64,000 nt of DNA from Marinobacterium iners DSM 11526 (lineage in GTDB: Bacteria > Pseudomonadota > Gammaproteobacteria > Pseudomonadales > Balneatricaceae): the NCBI RefSeq assembly GCF_900107855.1, contig NZ_FNRJ01000002.1, forward strand, positions 194,453 to 258,452, written 5' to 3'. Below the pieces are notes generated by a model. That model was given only the letters and a program-made list of their open reading frames with translations. It was not told where the DNA came from and did no database searches. Below are positions 1 to 7,786 of this stretch, in pieces. A program made the translations under genes and the position numbers. Position 1 is the first letter of the stretch, and each line of letters opens with the position of its first letter.

Positions 1-39
1 GTCCACTTCAGGGTTGTAACGATATACACTTACCAGCAT
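1..39 (-). CDS. sdhB: Succinate dehydrogenase iron-sulfur subunit, N-terminus only
   Basis: Only the first 13 codons are inside the window; the reading frame begins MLVSVYRYNPEVD, which fits the N-terminus of the SdhB iron-sulfur subunit. It follows sdhA on the minus strand after a 12-base gap, the usual sdhCDAB order. In the complex SdhB carries three Fe-S clusters that pass electrons from SdhA to the membrane quinone site, but none of the cysteine motifs is visible here. The call rests on position and the short N-terminal match. Confidence 0.85.
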   Translation of the reverse strand, partial: MLVSVYRYNPEVD

Positions 40-51
40 CGCACCAGCCTC

Positions 52-1827
52 TTAATAGGTTCGTACTTTCGGCGGGAACGGATCCATTGTCTTGGGCGCG
101 AAGTTGACTGCGCGCTTGCCAACGGACTTGTTCTGCGGGAAGAAGACGGAGTGGCACAACCAGTTTTCGTCATCACGCTCGGTGAAGTCGTTACGGGCGT
201 GCGCACCACGGGACTCCTTGCGCTCCTCAGCCGCAATCGCGGTTGCTTCAGCAACTTCCATCAGGTTCTCAAGCTCCAGAGCTTCAATACGCGAGGTATT
301 GAACGCCTGACTCTTGTCTTCAAGATGTACGTTGGCAACACGCTCACGGATCTCCTTCAGGAGGCCGAGACCTTTCTGCATGCTGGTGCCATCACGGAAC
401 ACACCAAAGTACAGCTGCATGGTGCTCTGCAGATCCTTGCGCACATCCGCAACCTTTTCGCCACCTGTGCTGTTATTGAGACGATTCAGACGAGACATCG
501 CCGCTTCAATATCAGACTCAGTCGCTTCAGCCACAGAGTAGCCTTCACGCATTTGCTGCTCGATCTGCATACCCGCCGCACGACCGAATACCACAAGGTC
601 AAGCAGAGAGTTACCACCCAGGCGATTGGCGCCATGCACAGATACACAAGCAGCTTCACCACAGGCGAACAAACCATTGATGATCCTGTCTTCACCGGTC
701 TGAGCATCCGGAGAGATTGCCTGACCACCAATATTGGTCGCAATACCACCCATCATGTAATGGCAGGTCGGCACAACCGGGATCGGCTCTTTCACCGGAT
801 CTGCGGCAGCAAAGGTCTTGGACAGCTCGCAGATGCCCGGCAGGCGTGAATGCAACACCTCTTCACCCAGGTGATCCAGCTTAAGATAAACATGATCGCC
901 ATTTTCGCCACAACCACGTCCTTCGAGAATCTCGAGAATCATGGAGCGCGCAACAACATCACGACCTGCAAGATCTTTGGCGTTCGGAGCATAACGCTCC
1001 ATGAAGCGCTCGCCATCCTTGTTCACCAGATAGCCACCCTCACCTCGACAACCCTCGGTTACGAGGACACCAGCACCGGCAATACCGGTCGGGTGGAACT
1101 GCCACATTTCCATATCCTGAACAGGAACACCAGCACGCATCGCCATACCAATACCATCACCGGTATTGATCAGTGCATTGGTGGTGGATGCATAGATACG
1201 ACCCGCACCACCAGTTGCCAGCACAGTTGCCTTGGACTTGATATAAACGGTCTCACCGGTTTCGATGCAAATGGCAATACAGCCAACCACATCACCATCG
1301 GCATTCTTGACCAAATCAACGGCATACCATTCATTCAGGAAAGTCGTACCGGCCTTCATATTGGCCTGGTACAGTGTATGCAGAAGCGCATGACCGGTAC
1401 GGTCTGCCGCTGCACAGGTACGAGCTGCCTGCGTGGGGTTATCCGGCCCCTTGGACTGACCACCGAACGGACGCTGATAGATGCGGCCAATTTCGGTACG
1501 CGAGAACGGCAGCCCCATGTGATCCAACTCGAATACAGCCTGAGGACCTACGGAGCACATGTACTCAATTGCGTCCTGGTCACCGATATAGTCTGACCCC
1601 TTGACGGTGTCATACATATGCCAGCGCCAGTCATCGTTCGGATCAGCACTGGCAATCGCACAGGTAATACCACCCTGAGCAGACACAGTGTGAGAACGGG
1701 TCGGGAATACTTTGGTGACACAGGCCGTATTCAGGCCTGACTGTGCCAACTGCAGCGCAGCGCGCATGCCAGCACCACCACCACCGACGACGATCGCGTC
1801 GAAAGTAAGCGTACGCAGTTTAGACAT
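52..1827 (-). CDS. sdhA: Succinate dehydrogenase flavoprotein subunit
   Basis: This 591-residue protein is the catalytic subunit of complex II, which oxidises succinate to fumarate at the cytoplasmic face of the inner membrane. The N-terminal dinucleotide-binding motif [12 protein letters not shown] is followed by [13 protein letters not shown], whose histidine is the covalent FAD attachment site. Substrate-site motifs HPTGI and TEGCRGEGG and the [10 protein letters not shown] stretch are intact. Length and order (3 bases after sdhD, 12 bases before sdhB) are those of an ordinary sdhCDAB operon. Codon use and motifs show nothing unusual. Confidence 0.98.
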   Translation of the reverse strand: MSKLRTLTFDAIVVGGGGAGMRAALQLAQSGLNTACVTKVFPTRSHTVSAQGGITCAIASADPNDDWRWHMYDTVKGSDYIGDQDAIEYMCSVGPQAVFELDHMGLPFSRTEIGRIYQRPFGGQSKGPDNPTQAARTCAAADRTGHALLHTLYQANMKAGTTFLNEWYAVDLVKNADGDVVGCIAICIETGETVYIKSKATVLATGGAGRIYASTTNALINTGDGIGMAMRAGVPVQDMEMWQFHPTGIAGAGVLVTEGCRGEGGYLVNKDGERFMERYAPNAKDLAGRDVVARSMILEILEGRGCGENGDHVYLKLDHLGEEVLHSRLPGICELSKTFAAADPVKEPIPVVPTCHYMMGGIATNIGGQAISPDAQTGEDRIINGLFACGEAACVSVHGANRLGGNSLLDLVVFGRAAGMQIEQQMREGYSVAEATESDIEAAMSRLNRLNNSTGGEKVADVRKDLQSTMQLYFGVFRDGTSMQKGLGLLKEIRERVANVHLEDKSQAFNTSRIEALELENLMEVAEATAIAAEERKESRGAHARNDFTERDDENWLCHSVFFPQNKSVGKRAVNFAPKTMDPFPPKVRTY

Positions 1828-1830
1828 GTT

Positions 1831-2178
1831 TTAGATACCCCACAGAATCTGGATGCCCCACACGACGTAAATAAACGCCAGCAGGCCGCATGCGGACTGG
1901 AACACGAAGCGAGCACCGGTCGCCTTGATGTAGTCAGTAGAAACAGACCACATACCGATCCAGGCGTGCGCCACCATGGACAGGACTGCCAGCAGGGTAA
2001 AGATACGCATGACCGTACCGCTGAACAGTTCTTTCCACTGGTTGTAATCCAGTTCCGGATTCATCAGCAGATAGCCGATCATAAAAATGGTGTAAGCCAG
2101 CAGTACAATTGCGGTGACGCGCTGCATCATCCAGTCATACAGGCCGCTACGACCAAAGCTTGTGATACTTGTTACCAT
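1831..2178 (-). CDS. sdhD: Succinate dehydrogenase membrane anchor SdhD
   Basis: A 115-residue protein with three hydrophobic segments (about residues 20-40, 55-78 and 90-112), the pattern of the small complex II anchor. The HAWIGMWSVSTDYIK stretch contains the histidine that binds haem b and the Asp-Tyr pair near the quinone site in SdhD proteins. It overlaps the end of sdhC by 7 bases and is followed 3 bases later by sdhA, so the three are translationally linked. The family assignment combines topology, motif and operon position. Confidence 0.95.
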   Translation of the reverse strand: MVTSITSFGRSGLYDWMMQRVTAIVLLAYTIFMIGYLLMNPELDYNQWKELFSGTVMRIFTLLAVLSMVAHAWIGMWSVSTDYIKATGARFVFQSACGLLAFIYVVWGIQILWGI

Positions 2179-2549
2179 ATCCAGACTCCCGCAAGCAGGA
2201 TAGCGATGCCCGCTATCACCAAAGTGACCTTGGCTGCCAAACGACCGCTATCCAGTTCTTCACAGTGGCCAAGATCCATGATCAGGTGCTTGATGCCTGC
2301 AAAGAAGTGGTACAGCAGCGCTGACACCAGCCCCCATGCAATGAGTTTTGCCAGGAATGACTCCTGGAGCATCTCAGCAGCGCGGTCAAAACCGGCCTGA
2401 GATTCCAGCGACATACTTAATACATAAAGCATAAAGATGGCGCCAAAGAACAGCGCCACACCTGATACGCGATGCAGTATTGAAGTGATCGCCGGGAGTG
2501 GCATTTTTATGGTTCGCAGATCTAAATTTACAGGTCTTTTCTTGTTCAC
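2172..2549 (-). CDS. sdhC: Succinate dehydrogenase cytochrome b556 subunit SdhC
   Basis: A 125-residue, three-helix membrane protein, first gene of the sdh operon. The N-terminal SILHRVSGVALF motif includes the Ser and Arg that line the ubiquinone site in this family, and GIKHLIMDLGH holds the histidine that ligates haem b together with SdhD. The start is the first ATG, read as MNKKRPVNLDL, a typical SdhC beginning. It is divergent from gltA across a 439-base regulatory gap, the common arrangement of these TCA-cycle genes in gammaproteobacteria. Confidence 0.95.
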   Translation of the reverse strand: MNKKRPVNLDLRTIKMPLPAITSILHRVSGVALFFGAIFMLYVLSMSLESQAGFDRAAEMLQESFLAKLIAWGLVSALLYHFFAGIKHLIMDLGHCEELDSGRLAAKVTLVIAGIAILLAGVWIW

Positions 2550-2763
2550 GGCTCTAGTTCACACTTTTCTGTCCAGTTGCAGGACAAGGTTGCTAGGAAG
2601 TGCTCAGAGAGTAGTACCTCGAGATGCCAGAACTGACACTTAACCAGTGGGCACGGTGCCAACTCAGGTGCGAGAGTATAGACAGATCACCCTTGGAATA
2701 CAACGCGCCCAGCGCTACCTAAGGCTTAAGTCTAGTGTGAAGATCCAGACCTGCTGACTGGCT

Positions 2764-2792
2764 CGTATAATTATTTTCAGGTCGACATACAA
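2764..2792 (-). promoter_or_regulatory. Candidate sdhCDAB promoter
   Basis: On the minus strand TTGTAT is followed after 17 bases by TATACG, within an AT-rich stretch about 215 bases upstream of the sdhC start. The match to the sigma70 consensus is moderate (four of six in each box), so the call is tentative. Confidence 0.35.
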
Positions 2793-2875
2793 CTAATTAT
2801 TTATTTCCCCAAAGCAGCTGAATTGCTAGGAAAATTCTTTCTGTTGCGATGCAACATTTCACCCCCAAGGCTTAA

Positions 2876-2903
2876 TTGACAATCCTGTTTCAAACTCTAT
2901 AGT
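2876..2903 (+). promoter_or_regulatory. Probable gltA promoter
   Basis: A perfect -35 box TTGACA is followed after 16 bases by TATAGT, five of six matches to the -10 consensus. It points to gltA, whose ATG lies about 85 bases downstream behind an AGGAG ribosome-binding site. This is the best sigma70-type promoter in the left flank. Confidence 0.7.
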
Positions 2904-2988
2904 GGGTGGGTCCTTTTTCGGGCCATTTCCTATGAAGCGGCTCAGTAGCAAGCCGCAGCAATACAAAACAGAATGATAGGAGCCTCTG

Positions 2989-4266
2989 ATGGCTGACAAG
3001 AAAGCACGTTTGACAGTCGATGGTCTGGACGAAGCGATCGAACTGCCGGTCTATTCCGGCACTGAAGGTCCCGACGTCATAGATGTACGCCCACTGACCG
3101 GCAAAGGCCTGTTCACCTACGACCCCGGCTTCGTGTCCACTGCGGCCTGCGAATCCAAGATCACCTATATCGATGGTGGCCAAGGCGTGCTGCTGCACCG
3201 CGGCTACCCGATCGAACAGCTGGCTGAAAAGTCCGACTACCTTGAAGTCTGCTACCTGCTGCTCAACGGTGAACTGCCCACGGCAGAAGAGAAAGAGAAG
3301 TTCGTTAACACCATTTCTAACCACACCATGGTGCACGAACAGCTCAGCCAGTTCTTCAAGGGGTTCCGCCGTGACGCGCACCCAATGGCCATCATGTGCG
3401 GTGTTGTTGGTGCACTGTCAGCGTTCTATCACGACTCGCTCGATATCAATAACCCCCACCACCGCGAAGTCTGCGCGTATCGCCTGATCGCCAAGATGCC
3501 GACGCTTGCAGCCATGTGCTACAAGTATTCCATCGGCCAGCCGTTCATGTATCCGCAAAACGAACTCAGCTATGGCGCCAACTTCCTGCGCATGATGTTC
3601 GGCACCCCCTGCGCTGATTATGAAGTCAATCCTGTACTGGCTCGCGCCATGGATCGCATATTCATCCTGCATGCCGACCATGAGCAGAACGCTTCCACTT
3701 CTACCGTTCGCCTGGCAGGCTCTTCCGGTGCGAACCCGTTTGCCTGCATCGCAGCCGGCATTGCCGCCCTGTGGGGACCAGCTCACGGCGGCGCAAACGA
3801 AGCAGTATTGACCATGCTGGATGAGATTGGCGATGAGGCCAACATCCCAGAGTTCATCGAAAAGGCCAAGGATCCGAACGATCCATTCCGCCTGATGGGC
3901 TTTGGCCATCGCGTATACCGCAACTTCGACCCTCGCGCCAAGGTAATGAAGAAGACCTGCGATGAAGTTCTGGCTCTGCTGGGTATCGAAAACGACCCTC
4001 AGCTGCAGATCGCCAAGAGACTGGAACAGATCGCACTCGAAGATGAATACTTCGTTGAGCGCAAGTTGTACCCGAACGTGGACTTCTATTCCGGCATCAT
4101 CCTGAAAGCGATAGGCATTCCGACCAACATGTTCACCGTAATCTTTGCCCTCTCCCGCACCATCGGCTGGATCTCGCACTGGAACGAATTCCATTCCAGC
4201 CCGAACAAAATTGGTCGCCCGCGCCAGCTCTATACTGGTGCAAAGCAGCGTGATTATCCTGCCTGA
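2989..4266 (+). CDS. gltA: Citrate synthase (type II, NADH-sensitive family)
   Basis: A 425-residue enzyme that condenses acetyl-CoA and oxaloacetate to citrate, the entry step of the TCA cycle. The catalytic signature [10 protein letters not shown] carries the first active-site histidine, [13 protein letters not shown] the second, and YPNVDFYSG the catalytic aspartate. Length and N-terminal domain match the hexameric type of Gram-negative bacteria, which is usually inhibited by NADH. The start is supported by an AGGAG sequence 7 bases upstream of ATG. It is monocistronic: a strong promoter precedes it and a hairpin terminator follows 14 bases after the stop. Confidence 0.98.
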   Translation: MADKKARLTVDGLDEAIELPVYSGTEGPDVIDVRPLTGKGLFTYDPGFVSTAACESKITYIDGGQGVLLHRGYPIEQLAEKSDYLEVCYLLLNGELPTAEEKEKFVNTISNHTMVHEQLSQFFKGFRRDAHPMAIMCGVVGALSAFYHDSLDINNPHHREVCAYRLIAKMPTLAAMCYKYSIGQPFMYPQNELSYGANFLRMMFGTPCADYEVNPVLARAMDRIFILHADHEQNASTSTVRLAGSSGANPFACIAAGIAALWGPAHGGANEAVLTMLDEIGDEANIPEFIEKAKDPNDPFRLMGFGHRVYRNFDPRAKVMKKTCDEVLALLGIENDPQLQIAKRLEQIALEDEYFVERKLYPNVDFYSGIILKAIGIPTNMFTVIFALSRTIGWISHWNEFHSSPNKIGRPRQLYTGAKQRDYPA

Positions 4267-4280
4267 TTGCAATTAACCAA

Positions 4281-4308
4281 AAAGCCCTGCCTATGCAGGG
4301 TTTTTTTT
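4281..4308 (+). terminator. Rho-independent terminator of gltA
   Basis: The six-pair stem CCCTGC/GCAGGG with a CTAT loop is followed by eight T residues, directly after the gltA stop codon. Confidence 0.9.
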
Positions 4309-4412
4309 GGTCCAAACAAACATTTAAATTAGGAAAAATTCCTACTGCTCATGACCTTTGGATAAGCTAAAGTGGTATCAGCAGGACGCTTGTACTCAGG
4401 AGGGATCCAACC

Positions 4413-4649
4413 ATGGAACAGATATGCCAACACTGCCGCACTCTATTGAGCAGCGGAGTCCTTTCACGACACCATCTCAGCATCAGCAAAATCAGTGATA
4501 GTGAACTGATCAAATGCGATTTATGTGATGCATACCTGCTAAGCGAGCAGGACCACAGAGAGGTACTGAGTACGCGCCCAGCCACTGACGCAACATTGAA
4601 TTTTCAGCTTTGCACTTCAGGCGGCAGCTACAAGCAACTGCCGCACTAA
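4413..4649 (+). CDS. Small zinc-ribbon-like hypothetical protein
   Basis: A 78-residue protein of unknown function. It begins MEQICQHCRTLL and has a second CDLC pair near residue 36, so two CxxC knuckles could form a zinc ribbon. An AGGAGG ribosome-binding site lies 9 bases upstream of the ATG, which supports translation. It sits alone between gltA and the convergent HD-domain gene. The C-terminal half has no recognisable feature. It could be a small regulatory protein, but no function is claimed. Confidence 0.55.
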   Translation: MEQICQHCRTLLSSGVLSRHHLSISKISDSELIKCDLCDAYLLSEQDHREVLSTRPATDATLNFQLCTSGGSYKQLPH

Positions 4650-4678
4650 GGCATCCAGCCACAATTCACGCACACGCA

Positions 4679-5416
4679 CTATACCTTACTCGACCCAGCC
4701 ATTCGCTTTGCTTCAGACCAGAGCGTGCGCACCAGTCTTTTCAAACCATCATCACCCTGGGTCAGCACGCCAACTTCAAGGCGCTTTTCCTCAAGATAAC
4801 CCGCAAGCTCAACTTCCGAATTAAGACGACACAGGGATGAAAGACGGCATGCAATTTCGGCCAACTTGACACTATGCACATCTGCATCACCAGCCGCCAA
4901 CCGCTGCCGGTCACGCCGACTACGCTCTTCACTCGAAATTGAACTATTGGCTGAGCCAGTCAGACATCGCACTCCGTCAGCAATTGAAGCGCCAAACGTA
5001 CGCTCGACCTCTCGCAGCGTAACAGTTGTACCCTCAACCACATCATGCAACCAGGCCAACGCTACCATCCTTGAGCCTGAGTTGTTGCAGGTCGCCACAA
5101 GCCCCGCAACTTCAGAAAGATGCTTCCAGTATGGCTCTGAAGTATGTCGAAGCCACTGCCCTGCATGCGCCTCCATGGCAAATTCACGCACTTGCTGCAA
5201 ACAGATTCCACCAGTGCTTTTACCCAACAACACCAATGCGCGGGAGCGGTCAAAAGCTTCAACATCAAAACCCACACTAGGCCTGGCCTGTGAGCTGTCG
5301 ACCGCATCAACTGCAACTGTTTCGAATAGATCTGGACGAACTGCATCCAGATCATCCTCCACACCTAACAGATCGCTCAAGCTTTCAAACGCTTGATCAT
5401 CTTCCCTGTTCGACAT
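4679..5416 (-). CDS. HD-domain protein related to (p)ppGpp hydrolases
   Basis: A 245-residue protein. The region HAGQWLRHTSEPYWKHL (about residues 79-95) followed by ALAWLHDVVEGT (about 118-129) matches the metal-binding HD core of SpoT/Mesh1-type (p)ppGpp hydrolases. Family knowledge says this core uses HD plus a later Asp in a KLAD motif; here that motif reads VKLAEIACRL, with Glu in place of Asp, and the ED after HD reads EG. Activity may therefore be altered. The N-terminal 65 residues are acidic and unrecognised. No synthetase domain is present. It is the last bacterial gene before the prophage. Confidence 0.7.
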   Translation of the reverse strand: MSNREDDQAFESLSDLLGVEDDLDAVRPDLFETVAVDAVDSSQARPSVGFDVEAFDRSRALVLLGKSTGGICLQQVREFAMEAHAGQWLRHTSEPYWKHLSEVAGLVATCNNSGSRMVALAWLHDVVEGTTVTLREVERTFGASIADGVRCLTGSANSSISSEERSRRDRQRLAAGDADVHSVKLAEIACRLSSLCRLNSEVELAGYLEEKRLEVGVLTQGDDGLKRLVRTLWSEAKRMAGSSKV

Positions 5417-5469
5417 ACCCCCTCCTTTTCCCTAGAGTTTGTACAAGCCACATTCAGGTGCAGTGTAAC

Positions 5470-5508
5470 AAAAAAAGCCACTCGGCATGACCCGTAGTGG
5501 CTTTTTTA
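5470..5508. terminator. Bidirectional terminator left of the prophage
   Basis: The stem AGCCACT/AGTGGCT is flanked by an A-run on the left and a T-run on the right, so it can end transcription both ways. It lies 7 bases outside the left attachment repeat. Before integration it would have been the terminator of the tRNA-Val gene, since the tRNA 3' end faces it. Confidence 0.75.
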
Positions 5509-5514
5509 TAAATC

Positions 5515-5559
5515 TGGTAGGACTAGGCGGACTCGAACCGCCGACCCCCACCATGTCAA
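5515..5559 (-). repeat. attL: displaced 3' half of tRNA-Val
   Basis: These 45 bases are identical to 46597-46641 and comprise, on the minus strand, the tRNA-Val sequence from the anticodon loop through the T arm to the CCA end. The 5' half of the tRNA is absent here. This is the left copy of the attachment core left by integration into the tRNA gene. Confidence 0.9.
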
Positions 5560-5674
5560 AAAGCTGGAATTACCCCCGCAACCTAATGATTTAAAAGGCT
5601 TAACCCTCTATAGCACACCTCTGCTGACGTCATGAATGGCCCATTGTGAATCAAACAGTTATCTCTCCCTAATG

Positions 5675-5689
5675 CACTGTATATCTCCA
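5675..5689. repeat. Candidate integrase arm site (left)
   Basis: CACTGTATATCTCCA occurs here and again at 46504-46518 in the same orientation, one copy on each side of the phage attachment region. A related TCTCCC lies at 5664-5669. Lambda-type integrases bind short repeats on both arms beside the core, so these are likely arm-type sites. Confidence 0.45.
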
Positions 5690-5792
5690 CGACCGACAAG
5701 ATCTTCAGACGCAAGCATGAACCTTAAAGCCCAGCTTCCTACGCGTCTTACATGCGCGCGCGTTTGGTGAATTTCTCAGGATCGCTACGGAA

Positions 5793-6071
5793 AAAGGTAA
5801 CAAAGGTAACAAGGTTGCCAATTCGGTTATAACTGGCTGAATGCATTGCCGTTTTCTGGTTCGGCAAAAGGTGATGAAACGGTGATGAAAAAGTGACGTG
5901 TTACCTTTTATATAGGTGATATAGATAAAAAATAAAATCTATTAATATCAGTAGCTTATAAAGGCGTTACCTTTTATGTCACCTTTCATCACCTTTTGAA
6001 GGTTACAAACAAAACCATACATAACAATCAGTTAGCGCAGCTTTTCAGCTTGATCACTTTTGTTACCTTTC
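5793..6071. repeat. Iteron-like cluster, candidate replication origin
   Basis: At least eight copies of a motif near AAAGGTRAYRA occur here in both orientations: AGGTAACA twice in tandem at 5795-5811, AAAGGTGATGAAA at 5867-5879, CGGTGATGAAA at 5880-5890, and inverted copies at about 5898-5908, 5966-5974, 5978-5986, 5987-5997 and 6060-6070. A perfect 15-bp inverted repeat joins 5865-5879 and 5984-5998. An AT-rich segment lies between. Such clusters are typical binding arrays for initiators of the P4-alpha type; that this is the phage origin is inferred from the array, the AT-rich core and the primase-helicase gene. Confidence 0.5.
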
Positions 6072-6252
6072 TCCGGCATCAAAGCTGGAACAATGCCTAC
6101 AGCCGGTGCCGTCTCAAAGCGCTGTAACCCCCTCTGAGGCCGCATAAATCCGCATGATTCAACCACCTGCCCCAACCTCCGAAAAGCCCGCACCGGGCCT
6201 GTCCTGAAGCCCTGTCATGCATCGCATAATTACACGCTCAAGAAGCACCGCA

Positions 6253-6271
6253 GGCGTGGAGGGGGACGAGC
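6253..6271 (+). other. Candidate cos site (cohesive end)
   Basis: The sequence GGCGTGGAGGGGG resembles the G-rich cohesive ends of P2-family phages, which from memory begin GGCGAGGCGGGG (P2) or GGCGTGGCGGGG (RSA1). Its strand and its place about 500 bases before the end of the leftward Q gene are as in P2. The extent of the 19-base end is assumed from P2. Confidence 0.45.
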
Positions 6272-6302
6272 GCATTTGTCAGGTAGCTGTGGGTAACCAG
6301 GC

Positions 6303-6330
6303 ACAAAAAAACCGGCGGGCTGCCGGCTTT
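6303..6330 (-). terminator. Terminator for the leftward small gene
   Basis: Read on the minus strand, a GCCGG/CCGGC stem is followed by seven T residues. It lies 44 bases beyond the stop of the 83-residue gene at 6374-6625. Confidence 0.75.
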
Positions 6331-6373
6331 ATAGATCGTGTCGCCATTATGGCACTGACGCGTATTTATCAGG

Positions 6374-6625
6374 TTACAGGGCTGGCCAGTCTACAACCAC
6401 GTGCGAGACCAGATGCTCTTCCTTTGCCACCTCTCTCCATTCCGGCTGATAGGGTGAGTTTGGATGCCTGCACATTCTTACCTCTCGTGCTTTGCAGACA
6501 CCATCTTCTATCTTCCATACACCATCGCCATCGTCGTAACAGGTGTAGTTAAACTGGAGTCCATGCTTGAGCTGCAGTTTAAGGACTTTTAACTTGCTTG
6601 CCTCGAGCTGGTAGATATCGGTCAT
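6374..6625 (-). CDS. Hypothetical small phage protein
   Basis: An 83-residue protein of unknown function that begins MTDIYQLEASKLK. A strong AGGAGGT ribosome-binding site lies 6 bases upstream of the ATG and a hairpin terminator follows, so it looks like a real, separately expressed gene. It contains two cysteines and many charged residues but no domain I recognise, no signal peptide and no membrane segment. It lies between the probable cos site and the portal gene, where P2 has no essential gene, so it may be an accessory gene. Confidence 0.6.
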   Translation of the reverse strand: MTDIYQLEASKLKVLKLQLKHGLQFNYTCYDDGDGVWKIEDGVCKAREVRMCRHPNSPYQPEWREVAKEEHLVSHVVVDWPAL

Positions 6626-6687
6626 TGATGACCTCCTGTCATGTTTTGGTTTGATCCGTAAGCATAGGCAAACCCATTAGCTTGGCA

Positions 6688-6718
6688 ATAAAAAAGCCAG
6701 CTATCCGCTGGCTTTTCC
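6688..6718 (-). terminator. Terminator after portal gene
   Basis: The stem AGCCAGC/GCTGGCT is followed on the minus strand by a run of T residues. It lies about 50 bases after the portal stop codon and ends the leftward P-Q operon. Confidence 0.75.
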
Positions 6719-6763
6719 ATCTATATCAGTGAGTTATGTGCTATAATTCTTGCGAAGCTCTTT

Positions 6764-7786
6764 TTATTTAACGGGCGAAACTCCTCCTTTCTCGGCCACT
6801 TCTTCTATCACGTAGGGGTCGAACCTCACCACCTCTTCACCCAGCCATTCGTTCACTTCCAGAAAGCGGCTTTGCAGCGGTACCAGTTCGTTGCGAGCGA
6901 ATACCAAAGCAGCCTTCTCCACATCACCGAATCCACCCACGTTGCTGGGCATGATACCCATCAGTACCGGCGGCACGCGGTGCGCGGCCAGCATGTCATC
7001 GCGGGTGACATTCTTGATGTTGAAGATGTCGTCCTTGGCGGCGACCTCGCTGATCGGGATCACCTGCAGGCCGTCCTTCTTGCCGTTGGGTGAGTACATG
7101 AACAGGTTACGGAAATTGCCGGGGCCCTTGCTGTCTTTCAGTGCCTGCCGCAGGTTATCCACGTCATCTTCGTTCTGGGCTGTGTCGGTCATGTAGAGGA
7201 TGAACCCGGCGTGACTGCCGTTCAGGTAGTACTTGCGGCGGAACAGGGTCGCCGACTCGTTCAGCCAGGCGCTGTTGAGTGCAGCCAGGTATTCCGGCAG
7301 GCCGTAGATCTCCTGGTTGATATCAGGTTCCATCAGGTGGAAGACGCTCCCCTTGCGGAATTCGTGCTCCTTTCCCCAGCCGCGCACGAACCAGTAGGTG
7401 TCGAGATCGATGCCGCGCCGCGTATATTTTGCCAGTGCGGGCTCCAACTTCATCGAGCGGCCGCCGATGCTGGTTTGGTTCTCCAGATAACCGTTGCCAA
7501 AGATGATGTAATCCAGTGCCCAGCGCCTGAAGGCCTGACGGCTGAGCAACCGGTGGGGCTTGAACGAACTGGTCAGGATATTGGCCTTGAAGTAGATCGG
7601 GGACGACTGGTGTGTTGCCGCTCTGAATGACTTGGCCAGCCCATCAAATGACAGCGGCGTCTCATACCACTTCTGCATCCGCAGGCACTCGATGTAATCC
7701 ATAATCTCGCGTTTATCGAGTACTGGTATAGGCTCACCGAAACTGAATGCCTCAATGCCTGGCTGTTTCTCTGCTGTCTCGCTCAT
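6764..7786 (-). CDS. Q: Phage portal protein (P2 gpQ family)
   Basis: A 340-residue protein matching the PBSX/P2 portal family in length and pattern, including the DYIIFGNGYLEN motif and the RVPPVLMGI segment near the C-terminus. The portal forms a dodecameric ring at one capsid vertex, through which DNA enters and to which the tail attaches. It is the second gene of the leftward terminase-portal operon; its ATG overlaps the stop of the upstream ATPase gene by four bases. This divergent layout of P and Q against O is exactly that of P2. Confidence 0.93.
   Translation of the reverse strand: MSETAEKQPGIEAFSFGEPIPVLDKREIMDYIECLRMQKWYETPLSFDGLAKSFRAATHQSSPIYFKANILTSSFKPHRLLSRQAFRRWALDYIIFGNGYLENQTSIGGRSMKLEPALAKYTRRGIDLDTYWFVRGWGKEHEFRKGSVFHLMEPDINQEIYGLPEYLAALNSAWLNESATLFRRKYYLNGSHAGFILYMTDTAQNEDDVDNLRQALKDSKGPGNFRNLFMYSPNGKKDGLQVIPISEVAAKDDIFNIKNVTRDDMLAAHRVPPVLMGIMPSNVGGFGDVEKAALVFARNELVPLQSRFLEVNEWLGEEVVRFDPYVIEEVAEKGGVSPVK

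Larger units (their letters stand above)
2550..2988. other. sdhC-gltA divergent regulatory region, no gene
   Basis: These 439 bases separate the divergent sdhC and gltA starts. I see no credible coding frame. The right part holds a strong sigma70-like promoter for gltA, and the middle holds a weaker candidate for sdhCDAB on the other strand (both listed separately). The spacing leaves room for activator or repressor sites, but no operator could be identified by eye. Confidence 0.7.
5560..6252. other. Prophage left control region, no gene
   Basis: About 690 bases between the attL core and the probable cos site. I find no credible gene. It contains the left arm site and the repeat cluster at 5793-6071 listed separately. 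The section around 5880-6030 is notably AT-rich compared with the surrounding phage DNA, as is usual for origins and control regions. Confidence 0.6.

Noticed and set aside
151..849. Long rightward frame across sdhA
   Set aside because: It lies opposite the conserved sdhA frame, has no ribosome site and no recognisable motif; it is an antisense shadow.
3418..4272. Leftward 284-residue frame across gltA
   Set aside because: Antisense to citrate synthase, whose active-site motifs are all intact; composition fits a shadow frame.
5515..5559. Broken tRNA gene as a pseudogene
   Set aside because: The fragment is an exact copy of the attR core and is best explained as attL left by integration, not by decay of a tRNA.
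5793..6071. CRISPR array
   Set aside because: The repeats are only about 10-14 bases, irregularly spaced and in both orientations; no cas genes are present anywhere in the window.
6217..6552. Rightward frame through the cos region
   Set aside because: Crosses the terminator at 6303-6330, lacks a ribosome site and opposes the better-supported leftward gene at 6374-6625.
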